Source: Gordonia desulfuricans NBRC 100010 | Lineage (GTDB): Bacteria > Actinomycetota > Actinomycetes > Mycobacteriales > Mycobacteriaceae | Length of the DNA: 45,678 bases | Assembly (NCBI RefSeq): GCF_001485495.1 | Contig: NZ_BCNF01000080.1 | Location: forward strand, 1 to 45,678 | Direction of reading: 5' to 3' | Shown: one piece after another, positions 9,098-17,235 of the stretch | Layout of the letters: every line of letters begins with the position of its first letter | Position numbering within the stretch: the stretch's first letter is position 1 | The notes under the pieces: generated by a model | What the model was told of the DNA's origin: nothing | The model's database searches: none | Seen by the model: the letters and a program-made list of their open reading frames with translations, nothing else | Position numbers and translations under genes: made by a program

Positions 9098-10183
9098 CTA
9101 TGCCGCCGGCTCGATGACCTCCTTGCGGCTCATCATGAGCGGCTGAATTCGGGTGCCGAAGTTCTCGATTCCCTCGAGGAAGTCGTCGAAGGTCAGCATG
9201 ATGCCCTTGATTCCGTCGATCTCGGCGATCTCGTCGAGCATCCCGGCAACGGTCTCGAACGAACCGACCAGCGTTCCCATGTTGAAGTTCACAGCCCCCT
9301 CGGGCAGAGAGATCGTGCGAGCGGTGGATTCGCCGTCGGCCTCGGTGTCGGCGGCAGACTGGTCGGCCATGTAGCCGAGGGCCGCGAGGTCGGCGTTGTC
9401 GTGGTAGTCCTTCCACCGCGCCTGGGCTTCTTCATCGGTCTCCGCGGCGATGATCATGAACAGGGTCATCGCGCCGACATCACGTCCGGTCGTGGCGGCG
9501 GCCTCCACCAGGGTACTTGTTGCCTCGGAAATCGCTGTGGGCGTGTTTATCCCGGTCCCCATGATGAAGTTGTAGTCGGTCATCTCAGCGGCGAACTTCA
9601 TCCCCGACTTCGACTGTCCGGCCGCAACGATCGGGGCCGTGCCACCCGTCGGGCGCGGAGACAGGACACAGTTGTCCATCGTGTAGTACTCGCCCTTGAA
9701 GTTGCTGACACCATCTGCCCACAGTTCCTTCATGACGGTCACGTACTCGGTGGCCTGGTCGTAGCGGTAGCCGAAGTACTCCTCCCCCGGCCACAGCCCC
9801 ATCTGGGTGTATTCGTTTGGCGCCCAGCCGGTCACGATGTTCACGCCGAAACGCCCCGGAGCGATCGAATCGATGGTCGAGGCCATTCGGGCCACCATGG
9901 CCGGCGGAAGGGTGAGGATCGGAGTGGAGGCGAACAGCTTGATGCGCTCGGTCGCCGCAGCCAGACCGGCCATCAGCGTGAACGATTCGAGGTTGTGGTC
10001 CCAGAACTCGGTCTCGCCGCCGAAACCCTTCAGCTTGATCATCGAGAGTGCGAAGTCGAGTCCGTAGTGCTCTGCACGCTGGACGATCTCCTTGTTGAGC
10101 TCGAACGACGGCATGTACTGCGGAGCACTCTTGGAGATGAGCCAGCCGTTGTTGCCGATGGGAATGAAGACGCCGATATCCAT
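9098..10183 (-). CDS. RutA-type flavin-dependent pyrimidine/amide oxygenase (luciferase-like)
   Basis: Flavin monooxygenase of 361 aa. The N-terminus ([33 protein letters not shown]) and the stretches [35 protein letters not shown] and [13 protein letters not shown] follow E. coli RutA closely from end to end, at the usual length. RutA opens the uracil ring between N3 and C4 using O2 and FMNH2 supplied by a reductase. ATG at 10183 has AGGAG seven bases upstream. It heads the operon; no RutF-type flavin reductase is adjacent and RutC, RutD and RutE are absent, so the downstream route differs from Rut. The ring could be uracil, a related pyrimidine or another cyclic amide. Confidence 0.86.
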   Translation of the reverse strand: MDIGVFIPIGNNGWLISKSAPQYMPSFELNKEIVQRAEHYGLDFALSMIKLKGFGGETEFWDHNLESFTLMAGLAAATERIKLFASTPILTLPPAMVARMASTIDSIAPGRFGVNIVTGWAPNEYTQMGLWPGEEYFGYRYDQATEYVTVMKELWADGVSNFKGEYYTMDNCVLSPRPTGGTAPIVAAGQSKSGMKFAAEMTDYNFIMGTGINTPTAISEATSTLVEAAATTGRDVGAMTLFMIIAAETDEEAQARWKDYHDNADLAALGYMADQSAADTEADGESTARTISLPEGAVNFNMGTLVGSFETVAGMLDEIAEIDGIKGIMLTFDDFLEGIENFGTRIQPLMMSRKEVIEPAA

Positions 10184-10263
10184 GGGAGTGCTCCTGACGA
10201 TCGAGGTACAGAACGGAGATAGGGGAAGTGAGGAGAGAAGATGACCCGCCTCAGCGCCGGTCG

Positions 10264-10281
10264 TGACTTCGAATGTATTGA
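10264..10281. promoter_or_regulatory. Operator-like site, copy C, in the oxygenase promoter
   Basis: TGACTTCGAATGTATTGA lies about 80 bp before the RutA-type gene start and matches importer copy B at 17 of 18 bases. A weaker TTTCGAAGAT half-match lies at 10311-10320. The intergenic space is 147 bp. Proximity to the lacI-type gene suggests this is its main binding site. Confidence 0.62.
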
Positions 10282-10330
10282 TCGTCATTTACGCGCCCAT
10301 GGCCCCACTGTTTCGAAGATGTTTCCTTCG

Positions 10331-11362
10331 CTACGCGCTGTTCTCCGGTGCCGTGCCCACACTCCCGCGCCGAACCCAGCCGACCTCGAACTCCCGGTGC
10401 ACCGGCGCACCCGTGGCACCGTCAATTCGTGCGAGCAGCAACTCGGCTGCCGCAATTGCCATGTCCTCCAATGGCTGTCGCACGGTGGTCAGATCGAGTA
10501 GCGACCAGCTCGCGATGTCGAGATCGTTGTATCCCACCACCGAGACATGATCCGGAACACTCATCTGCAACCGTTTCGCGGCATCGAGCGCCCCGAACGC
10601 CACATAGTCGGTGATACAGAAGATCGCTGTCGGCGCCTGCGGTCGCGCCAGCAGCTCCAGGCCACCGTCGAGTCCGGTCTTGGCATCGACCGGACCGCGC
10701 GCGACAAGGGACTCGTCGAGGTCGATCCCATGCGCGGCCAACCCTTCCCGGAAACCCCGTTCACGGAGCACCACGCTCGGGTTGGTGAGCGGACCCGAGA
10801 TCAGACCGACGCGTCTGTGCCCCAAAGCGACGAGGTGGTCTGCGACCAGGCGCCCTCCACCCACGTTGTCTGAGGTGATCCGGTCCACCCGGTGCGCCTG
10901 GCTCTCGTCGACGTCACGATTGAGGATCACCAGCGGCATCTTCCAGTCGATCATCTCGGTGACGATCGGTGAATCCTTGCGGGCCGAGATGAAGACGATT
11001 CCATCCACCAGCCCGCCGCGCAACGCTTCGATGTCCTTGCCGATCTCCCCGCGTTCGCGGTCGTTCATCAGCAGCACGCGATAGTCATCACGGGCGAAGC
11101 GGTCTTGCAACGTGTTCACGAGCAATGGAAACGACGGGTTGCGCAGATCACCGGTGATCACCGCGATCGCGGCCGACCGGCGTGTGATGAGGTTGCGCGC
11201 GGCGACGTGCGGGACGTAGCCCATCTCCTTGGCGAGAGCCTGGATCGCGTCCCGCGTCTCCTGGATCACGCGTGGGTCGTTTCGCAATGCCCGCGACACC
11301 GTTGACTGCGAGACGCCGGCCCGCTTGGCCACGTCGTAGCCGGTGATGTGTTTGCCGCGCAT
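10331..11362 (-). CDS. LacI-family transcriptional regulator
   Basis: DNA-binding regulator of 343 aa. The N-terminal helix-turn-helix reads DVAKRAGVSQSTVSRAL (about residues 9-25), followed by the hinge helix VPHVAARNLITRR, then a ribose-binding-protein-like effector domain with AIAVITGDLRNPSF, VDGIVFISA and TAIFCITDYVAFGAL. The gene lies directly upstream of the RutA-type operon in the same direction. The repeated TGACTTCGAATGTAT sites before that operon and before the ABC importer are the natural targets, so I read it as a local repressor released by an imported substrate or intermediate. The effector is unknown. A start at the ATG at 11362 gives a standard-length protein. Confidence 0.93.
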   Translation of the reverse strand: MRGKHITGYDVAKRAGVSQSTVSRALRNDPRVIQETRDAIQALAKEMGYVPHVAARNLITRRSAAIAVITGDLRNPSFPLLVNTLQDRFARDDYRVLLMNDRERGEIGKDIEALRGGLVDGIVFISARKDSPIVTEMIDWKMPLVILNRDVDESQAHRVDRITSDNVGGGRLVADHLVALGHRRVGLISGPLTNPSVVLRERGFREGLAAHGIDLDESLVARGPVDAKTGLDGGLELLARPQAPTAIFCITDYVAFGALDAAKRLQMSVPDHVSVVGYNDLDIASWSLLDLTTVRQPLEDMAIAAAELLLARIDGATGAPVHREFEVGWVRRGSVGTAPENSA

Positions 11363-11424
11363 TCTGGCAGTCTAGGGGCAGGTCTCCGGCCCGCCCCACG
11401 ACGCGCAACCGCTTGGAGACCCGA

Positions 11425-12366
11425 TCACCCTCCGACGTTCGGGACGACCTCCGCGGCGACGAGATCGAGGTGGTCGAGATCGTCGAGGTCGAGCACCTGC
11501 AGGTACACGCGGGTGGCGCCGAGTGCTCGGTAGGCCTCGATCTTGGCGACGACCTCGTCGGGAGTACCGGCGGCACCGTTCTCGCGCAGCTCGTCGACCT
11601 CGCGACCGATGGCGGCGGCACGGCGAGCCAGCTCGTCCTCGGTACGGCCGCAGCACAGCACCAGCGCCACCGAGTAGGTCAGGTCGTCGGCGTCGCGGCC
11701 CACCTGTCCGCAGACCTCACGAACGCGGGCGTACTGACCGGCGACGGCGTCGAGCGACTGGAACGGGATGTTGAACTCGGTGGCGAACCGCGCCGCGAGC
11801 TCCGGGGTACGGTTGCGGCCCATCCCGCCGACGATCACCGGCACTCGCTCCTGCGTCGGCTTCGGCAGGGCCGGGGAGTCCTGCACGGTGTAGAACTTGC
11901 CGGCGTGGTCGAAGGTGCTGCCGACCGGCGTCTGCCAGAGTCCGGTGATGATCTCCAGCTGCTCGGTCAGTCGGTCGAATCGCTCGCCGAGGCCGGGGAA
12001 CGGGATGCCGTAGGCGGTGTGCTCGGCCTCGAACCAGCCTGCGCCGAGACCGAATTCGACACGCCCGCCGCTCATCTGGTCGACCTGGGCCACCGAGATG
12101 GCCAACGGTCCGGGGTGCCGGAAGGTGGCGGAGGTGACCAGGGTGCCGAGCCGGATGGTCGACGTCTCTCGGGCCAGACCGGCCAGGGTGAGCCACGCGT
12201 CGGTGGGTCCGGGCAGACCGTCGGCGTTCATCGCCAGATAGTGGTCCGAGCGGAAGAACGCGTCGAAGCCGAGGGCCTCGGCCCGCTTCGCCACGGCGAG
12301 CAGCTGATCGTAGGTGGCGCCTTGCTGGGGTTCGGTGAAGATACGAAAGTCCACTCGCCCCAACAT
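11425..12366 (-). CDS. Luciferase-like (LLM) oxidoreductase, probably F420-dependent
   Basis: TIM-barrel oxidoreductase of 313 aa. It opens DFRIFTEPQQGATYDQLLAVA and continues GFDAFFRSDHYL, RLGTLVTSATFRHPGPLA and VEFGLGAGWFEAEH, a pattern seen in actinobacterial F420-dependent luciferase-like enzymes. The frame is open to 12597, but the extra 77 residues are arginine-rich and overlap the dioxygenase gene, so ATG at 12366 is preferred. It is the third gene after the cytosine deaminase and the 2-oxoglutarate oxygenase, 26 bp behind the latter. It may oxidise or reduce a product of those enzymes. It is unrelated in detail to the RutA-type oxygenase at 9098-10183. Cofactor F420 is inferred from family resemblance. 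Confidence 0.85.
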   Translation of the reverse strand: MLGRVDFRIFTEPQQGATYDQLLAVAKRAEALGFDAFFRSDHYLAMNADGLPGPTDAWLTLAGLARETSTIRLGTLVTSATFRHPGPLAISVAQVDQMSGGRVEFGLGAGWFEAEHTAYGIPFPGLGERFDRLTEQLEIITGLWQTPVGSTFDHAGKFYTVQDSPALPKPTQERVPVIVGGMGRNRTPELAARFATEFNIPFQSLDAVAGQYARVREVCGQVGRDADDLTYSVALVLCCGRTEDELARRAAAIGREVDELRENGAAGTPDEVVAKIEAYRALGATRVYLQVLDLDDLDHLDLVAAEVVPNVGG

Positions 12367-12392
12367 ACGCGGGCGAGTGGATCTCGGTTCGA

Positions 12393-13376
12393 TCAGCCGA
12401 CGGTGATCGCGTCCAGCCGTTCCTTGATGAACTCTCCGGACACCACTGGCGGCCGCCCGCCGACCTTGCCCACCGGCGGTTCGAGCGGGGTCACGACGGC
12501 GTCGTGGTCGAGTTCGTAGAAGAAGATCAACGACACCAGGTCTTCTTCCGGTGCATCGGGTTGCGGCGGCAGGACACGATGGCGCCCGGCCGGCCAACGG
12601 CCACCCGACCAGTATTCGAGCAGGTCACCGATGTTCACGGTCAGCGCCGACGGATCGTACGGCGCATCCGCCCAACCACCCTCGTCGCTGTAGACCTGCA
12701 GGCCACCGGCCCCGGGCTCGCGGTCGAGGATGGTGACCGTACCGAAGTCGGTGTGCGGGCCGATCCGGAACTGACCCGGCTCCGGCTCGCCGACCACCGC
12801 CATCGGCGGATAGTGATTGATGTTCGACGTCCACGTGGAGTTGCCGGCGAGGTCGGCGAACGGATTGTCTGCCGGGGCCGACCCCAGGGATGCCGCCATC
12901 AGCGCGAGCAGGTCGTCGGAGAGCGCCTTCATCTGCGACGTCCACGCGGTGAACAGCTCACGCAACTTCGGCACCTCGGCGGGCCACACGTCGGGAGCGA
13001 ACCAGTAGTCGTCGATCTCGGGGATACCCACCGGTGTCTGCGCACCGGAGTTGTAGGTCTCCTTCAGATCCGGCGGGGTCTCGGTGCCCTCCGAGTAGCC
13101 GTTGGCCTCCAGACCGGGACCGATCCAGCCCCGCCCGCCCACGGTCACCGCATACCGGGACTTGACGTCGTCGGGCATCGCGAAGAACTGCCGCGCGGTC
13201 GCACGCAACGCGGCCGGCAGTCCCGGATCGATACCGTGGCCGGTGACCAGCAGGAAGCCGGCCTTCTGCAGCGACTCGTCGACGTCGGCACACACCTTGG
13301 CGGCCGCCTCACCGCCGGCGCGCCACTGCGACAGGTCGACGGTCAGGATCGGGCTCGCACCCGCGGCGCCGGTCAC
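12393..13376 (-). CDS. 2-oxoglutarate/Fe(II) oxygenase, isopenicillin-N-synthase-like fold
   Basis: Enzyme of 327 aa with a non-haem oxygenase N-domain (FLLVTGHGID) and the C-terminal jelly roll. Iron ligands His208 and Asp210 (RIGPHTDFGTVTIL) and His266 (WPAGRHRVLPP) are visible. The usual RxS motif that holds the 2-oxoglutarate carboxylate reads Leu280-Val-Ser, so the Arg is missing at the expected place. GTG at 13376 overlaps the deaminase stop by four bases (GTGA), so the two are coupled. Fungal thymine-7-hydroxylase belongs to this fold and acts on free pyrimidines, so with a yeast-type cytosine deaminase next door a nucleobase substrate is plausible but unproven. Other members make amino-acid or hormone products. 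Confidence 0.83.
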   Translation of the reverse strand: MTGAAGASPILTVDLSQWRAGGEAAAKVCADVDESLQKAGFLLVTGHGIDPGLPAALRATARQFFAMPDDVKSRYAVTVGGRGWIGPGLEANGYSEGTETPPDLKETYNSGAQTPVGIPEIDDYWFAPDVWPAEVPKLRELFTAWTSQMKALSDDLLALMAASLGSAPADNPFADLAGNSTWTSNINHYPPMAVVGEPEPGQFRIGPHTDFGTVTILDREPGAGGLQVYSDEGGWADAPYDPSALTVNIGDLLEYWSGGRWPAGRHRVLPPQPDAPEEDLVSLIFFYELDHDAVVTPLEPPVGKVGGRPPVVSGEFIKERLDAITVG

Positions 13377-13849
13377 TTCGCCTCCTCGTGATCGACGACG
13401 CCGATGTCCTCGTTCCACACGGCCGGATGGTTCTCGATGAACTCACCCATCATGGCCACGCAGCGCGGATCGTCGACGACGGTGACGTTCACCCCGAGCT
13501 CACGCAGCCAGTCCTCGCCACCGGCGAAGTTGCGGTTCTCACCGATGATCACCGAACCGATGCCGAACTGGCGGATCAGGCCGCTGCAGTACCAGCACGG
13601 CGCCAGGGTGGTGACCATGATGGTCGACGAGTAGTCACGCTGGCGGCCGGCCGCACGGAAGGCGTCGGTCTCACCGTGAACGGACGGGTCGTCCTGCTGC
13701 ACACGACGGTTACGCCCCTCGCCGAGCAGCGTTCCGTCGGCGGCGAACAGGGCCGCGCCGATCGGGATTCCGCCCTCGGCCAGGCCGGTCATGGCCTGGT
13801 GATAGGCGGTGTCGAGCAGGGTCACCGGATCAGGGATGGCGGTCATCAT
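13373..13849 (-). CDS. Yeast-type cytosine deaminase (nucleoside/nucleobase deaminase family)
   Basis: Zinc hydrolase of about 158 aa. Counting from the second ATG, the metal site is His57 with catalytic Glu59 (SVHGETDAFRAAGR) and Cys84/Cys87 (TTLAPCWYCSG). The C-terminal third (VIIGENRNF, VTVVDDPRC, NEDIG) follows Saccharomyces Fcy1 closely, rather than E. coli CodA, which is a different fold. It would convert cytosine, or an analogue such as isocytosine or methylcytosine, to the uracil form plus ammonia. Tandem ATGATG at 13849/13846 makes the exact start ambiguous by one residue. It heads a three-gene operon and is divergent from the PucR regulator 84 bp away; a cytosine-type permease lies close by. 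Substrate is inferred. Confidence 0.85.
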   Translation of the reverse strand: MMTAIPDPVTLLDTAYHQAMTGLAEGGIPIGAALFAADGTLLGEGRNRRVQQDDPSVHGETDAFRAAGRQRDYSSTIMVTTLAPCWYCSGLIRQFGIGSVIIGENRNFAGGEDWLRELGVNVTVVDDPRCVAMMGEFIENHPAVWNEDIGVVDHEEAK

Positions 13850-13932
13850 TCGAGGATCCGCCCCCGACGACGCCGCAGCAACCGACAGTTCGTCGCCTCG
13901 CGGCCAGGTCTCGACGTGCATATCGTCTATCC

Positions 13933-15516
13933 ATGCGCGACACCACCGGCACCCCCACCCTGCGAGAGGTGATCGACCGCCACCTGGCGGCCTCCGACCC
14001 ACGGGTGCTGACCGCCCACGACCGGCTCGACGTGGCCGTGTCGTGGGTGCACTCGAGCGAGATCTTCGAGATCGGCCCGCTGTTGTCGGGTGGCGAACTG
14101 CTGCTCACCACCGGCCTCGGGCTGGCCGGACTCGACGCGGGCATCCGCCGCCACTACATCCGCGACCTCGCCGAACGCGGTGTCGCCGCCCTGGCCTTCG
14201 AGATCGGCCGGACCTTCGACGAGGTGCCCGAGGAAATGATCCGTGAGGGCTCGGCGGTGCACCTGCCGATCATCGAGCTGCGGACGGTGGTGCCGTTCAT
14301 CGACGTGTGCCGCGCCGCGAACACCGCCATCGTCTCCGACGAGGTGGCCGGCCTGCGACTGCGCAGCACCCTCGACGCCCGGCTGCATGCGGCACTGACC
14401 GCCTCGGGCGGTACGGCGGCGATGATCACCCACATCGCCGACGCGACCGGATGCCCGATCGTGCTGGTCGGCGCCGGCGGTGCGCTGCTCGCCGCGCACG
14501 GCGCCGACGACGACCGCGCCGCATGGCGTCTGGTCGACTCCGCGATCGCCTCGATGCCGATCACCGTGCGCGACCGGGAGATCGGCACCCTGTACGCGGG
14601 ACCCCGTGCAGATCAGCAGGTTTCGGGACCCGAGGACCCGGATCAGATCACCGAGCTACTGGGTGTCGGTGCGGGGCCGGTCGGCGCCGCACTCACCCGG
14701 TCGGGTCCCGGCCGCTCGGCGATCGGCGCCCGGCTGGTCGCCGAGTTGCTCGACGGGCGTCCGGTGCGCCGGGCCGACCTGTACGCCAGATTGACCAGTT
14801 CCGGTGTACCACTGACCGATTCATCCCATCTCGTCGCAGTCGCGATCGACGCCCCCGACCCGCGGATGGCCGAGACGGTCCTCGCCCGCGCCGACGCCAC
14901 CGGCGCGGTGGTGCATGCCATCGTCGATGCCACCGTCCACGCCTTGATGGTGGTACCCGGCACCCGCGACCCCGCCGACGCCGACGCCGATCCCGTCGAG
15001 CGGACCCATCGGGCGATGGCCGCGGCCGCGGCACGGGTCGGACGGGTCACCGCCGTCGTCGGGGATGCCATCGCCGTCGGCGGATTCGACGCCGGGGCCG
15101 GGCTGTCCGGGGTACTCGCCGATGCACTGCGCACCTGCTCGGAACGGCTGTCCATCGCGATCGGGGAGCGTCGGGACGGCTCCCGTGGCGACGGCGTGTT
15201 CACCTCCCGGGAGCTGGCGGTCGACGCCGCGGCACGCACCCTGCCCGACGGGGTCGGAACGGAACTGGCCCGGCTCCTCGAACCCCTTCGCGCACATGAC
15301 GAGAGCCAGTCGGCGCAGCTCGCACACACCCTCGACGTCCACCTGCGGTACGGCTGCAGCGCGACGCGCTCGGCCGCAGCCCTGCACATCGGCCGGCAGA
15401 GCCTGTATCAACGCCTCGACCGGATTCGCGGACTACTCGGATTCGATCCGACCACACCCGAGATGTACCCGTCGGTGTTGTTGGCGCTCAGCGTTCTTCG
15501 CGCACGTCCCAGCTGA
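13933..15516 (+). CDS. PucR-family transcriptional regulator
   Basis: Regulator of 527 aa. The N-terminal purine-catabolism-regulator domain spans about residues 8-130 (TLREVIDRHL, VSWVHSSEIFEIGPLLSGGELLLTTG). A variable middle follows, and the C-terminal PucR-type helix-turn-helix ends the protein (LDVHLRYGCSATRSAAALHIGRQSLYQRLDRI, here positions about 470-500, then LGFDP). These proteins usually activate nitrogen-scavenging genes for purines, allantoin or other nitrogen compounds in response to the metabolite. It is divergent from the deaminase operon and convergent with the NCS1 permease gene. It most likely controls the deaminase operon, the permease, or both. The short 84-bp divergent gap must hold both promoters; I cannot assign an operator in it. 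Confidence 0.92.
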   Translation: MRDTTGTPTLREVIDRHLAASDPRVLTAHDRLDVAVSWVHSSEIFEIGPLLSGGELLLTTGLGLAGLDAGIRRHYIRDLAERGVAALAFEIGRTFDEVPEEMIREGSAVHLPIIELRTVVPFIDVCRAANTAIVSDEVAGLRLRSTLDARLHAALTASGGTAAMITHIADATGCPIVLVGAGGALLAAHGADDDRAAWRLVDSAIASMPITVRDREIGTLYAGPRADQQVSGPEDPDQITELLGVGAGPVGAALTRSGPGRSAIGARLVAELLDGRPVRRADLYARLTSSGVPLTDSSHLVAVAIDAPDPRMAETVLARADATGAVVHAIVDATVHALMVVPGTRDPADADADPVERTHRAMAAAAARVGRVTAVVGDAIAVGGFDAGAGLSGVLADALRTCSERLSIAIGERRDGSRGDGVFTSRELAVDAAARTLPDGVGTELARLLEPLRAHDESQSAQLAHTLDVHLRYGCSATRSAAALHIGRQSLYQRLDRIRGLLGFDPTTPEMYPSVLLALSVLRARPS

Positions 15517-15530
15517 TCGGAGAAATGGAA

Positions 15531-15572
15531 CGGGGTCCGGACCGCCGCCCGTCGGCGCCGGCCCGGACCCCG
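15531..15572. terminator. Bidirectional terminator between pucR-type and permease genes
   Basis: CGGGGTCCGG at 15531-15540 pairs perfectly with CCGGACCCCG at 15563-15572, with a GC-rich loop. It lies between two convergent stop codons. No T-run, as is common in actinobacteria. Confidence 0.7.
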
Positions 15573-15586
15573 GGTCTGCTCCCCCT

Positions 15587-16999
15587 CTACCGGCCTTGCG
15601 AACTCTCGACGCGGCCGCGGGCCAGGATCACGTATCCCACGAACGCGAGCACGAACCCGACGAACGCGCCGATGTCACCGAGTTCGGGGATCGCACGCAC
15701 CGCATAGCCGACAAACCGTTCCTGATTGCAGAACAGCAGGACCGATACGACGAGCGCGATCACGAATGCGGCCACACCACCCCAGTTGGTGTAGCTGCGG
15801 TCGTAGAGCAGAGTCAGGGACGGCGGCTCCTTGCGGAGCAGCCGGTCGGCGAACACGACGCCCAGCCACGGACCGATCCAGTAGGCCACCAGCAGCAGGA
15901 ACGCCTCATACGACGCGGCGGCGTCGGCCAGCGCCCACCAGGCGACCAGGAATCCGACCACGCCGAAGAACACCGACACCAGCGCACGCTGCGCGCCGAC
16001 CGGGAGTTTGAATCCCATCGTCACGAAAGCCATTGCGCCCGAGTACACATTGATCGCATTGGCGGCGACGGCACCCACCGCGATGGCCAGCAGCGTCAGG
16101 TTGGCGACGAAGCCGGGGAAGTTGGCGGTGAACGCCTCGGTGGGGTTGTCGGACTCGACGCCACCGATGGTCATCGACGCCGCACCCACCACCATCAGGA
16201 AGGTGGTGGCCACGAACAGTCCGGCCGAGGCGAACAGTCCGGTCTGTACTCGCGACACGGTCGGCGGCAGATACCGCGTGTAGTCGGCGGCGTAGGGGGT
16301 CCAGCCGGCGGTGTAGCCGAAGGCCGCACCCATGGTGAGCAGGAACCCGCCCATCGAGAAGCCGCCCTCTGCCGACCCCATCGCGACGTCGGCCTTGCCG
16401 AAGATGATCATCGCGCCGACCAGGAAGATGATCGCGAGGATCGGGGCGGCGAGCCGCTCGAACCGCTGCACCAGATTGTGGCCGAAGAACGCAAACGCGG
16501 TCTGGATCACGACGATCAGGACCAGACCGGCCAGCGGGGTGATCCCGCACAGGGTGGACAGCGCGAACGCACCGCTGACGCTGTTGGTGGCGAACCAGCC
16601 GACTCCACACATCACCGCCATGAACGTGGCCGGCAGGATGTTGCCCCGATAGCCGAAGCTCAACCGGCCCAACACCATCTGCGGCACGCCGTGCAGCGGC
16701 CCCTCCGCCGACAGCAGGAAGTGCGCGATCGCACCGAGCACGTTGCCGATCACCATCGCGAACACGGCCTGCCAGAACGACAGCCCGAAGTAGGCGACGG
16801 AGATGACGCCGACGAAGATGGTCGCGAACTCGAGGTTCGGCGCCGCCCACGTCCAGAACAGGCCCCGCGGCTTGCCGTGGCGGGCCTCCAGCGGGATGGG
16901 TTCGTTGCCGCCGGGCTCGACGGCCAGGACCTTGTCGCGGTAATCCGTGCGCGCAGCGTCGACGGTGCCGGCGGCCGTGGTGTCGGGAGAAGCGGTCAT
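15587..16999 (-). CDS. NCS1-family cytosine/purine/allantoin permease
   Basis: Membrane transporter of 470 aa with about 12 hydrophobic helices. The N-terminal helices contain the NCS1 pattern FWTWAAPNLEFATI and VPQMVLGRLSFGYRGN, and a later segment has TAGWTPYAADYTRYLP, which is characteristic of the cytosine/purine permease branch (Fcy2/CodB-like). The frame is open to 17131, but ATG at 16999 (MTASPDTT) is the likely start because the upstream part would run into the divergent promoter region. It would import a nucleobase or hydantoin-type ring. The neighbourhood (cytosine deaminase, PucR) favours cytosine or a related base. Its stop faces the PucR gene stop across a strong hairpin. Confidence 0.9.
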   Translation of the reverse strand: MTASPDTTAAGTVDAARTDYRDKVLAVEPGGNEPIPLEARHGKPRGLFWTWAAPNLEFATIFVGVISVAYFGLSFWQAVFAMVIGNVLGAIAHFLLSAEGPLHGVPQMVLGRLSFGYRGNILPATFMAVMCGVGWFATNSVSGAFALSTLCGITPLAGLVLIVVIQTAFAFFGHNLVQRFERLAAPILAIIFLVGAMIIFGKADVAMGSAEGGFSMGGFLLTMGAAFGYTAGWTPYAADYTRYLPPTVSRVQTGLFASAGLFVATTFLMVVGAASMTIGGVESDNPTEAFTANFPGFVANLTLLAIAVGAVAANAINVYSGAMAFVTMGFKLPVGAQRALVSVFFGVVGFLVAWWALADAAASYEAFLLLVAYWIGPWLGVVFADRLLRKEPPSLTLLYDRSYTNWGGVAAFVIALVVSVLLFCNQERFVGYAVRAIPELGDIGAFVGFVLAFVGYVILARGRVESSQGR

Positions 17000-17235
17000 G
17001 GCGACACTTTGCTGCGCCACTTCGCCAGGGGCAACCGACGGATTGTCAGTCCGACCCCCGGTCAGACCCGACAGATCGGATGGATCGGCCTGGACCGTCC
17101 CAGATCCTGCGATTCCCGCGGCCGCGCGCACCGGTCTGTGATGTTCGTCGATCCGGCTGCGTCCACGGGAATCGAATCACCCCTCCGCGAGGTTTCCCAC
17201 AACTGACCCCCGCCCCGACCGATCAGGAGAACGAC

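Noticed and set aside
15065..17206. A 713-codon open frame on the plus strand across the permease gene
   Set aside because: It is rich in Arg, His, Gln and Glu with no domain, and lies opposite a clear NCS1 permease and in another frame of PucR. High GC makes such shadow frames common.
17000..17235. Purine or cytosine riboswitch before the permease or nitroreductase gene
   Set aside because: No recognisable aptamer core could be identified by eye in this gap.
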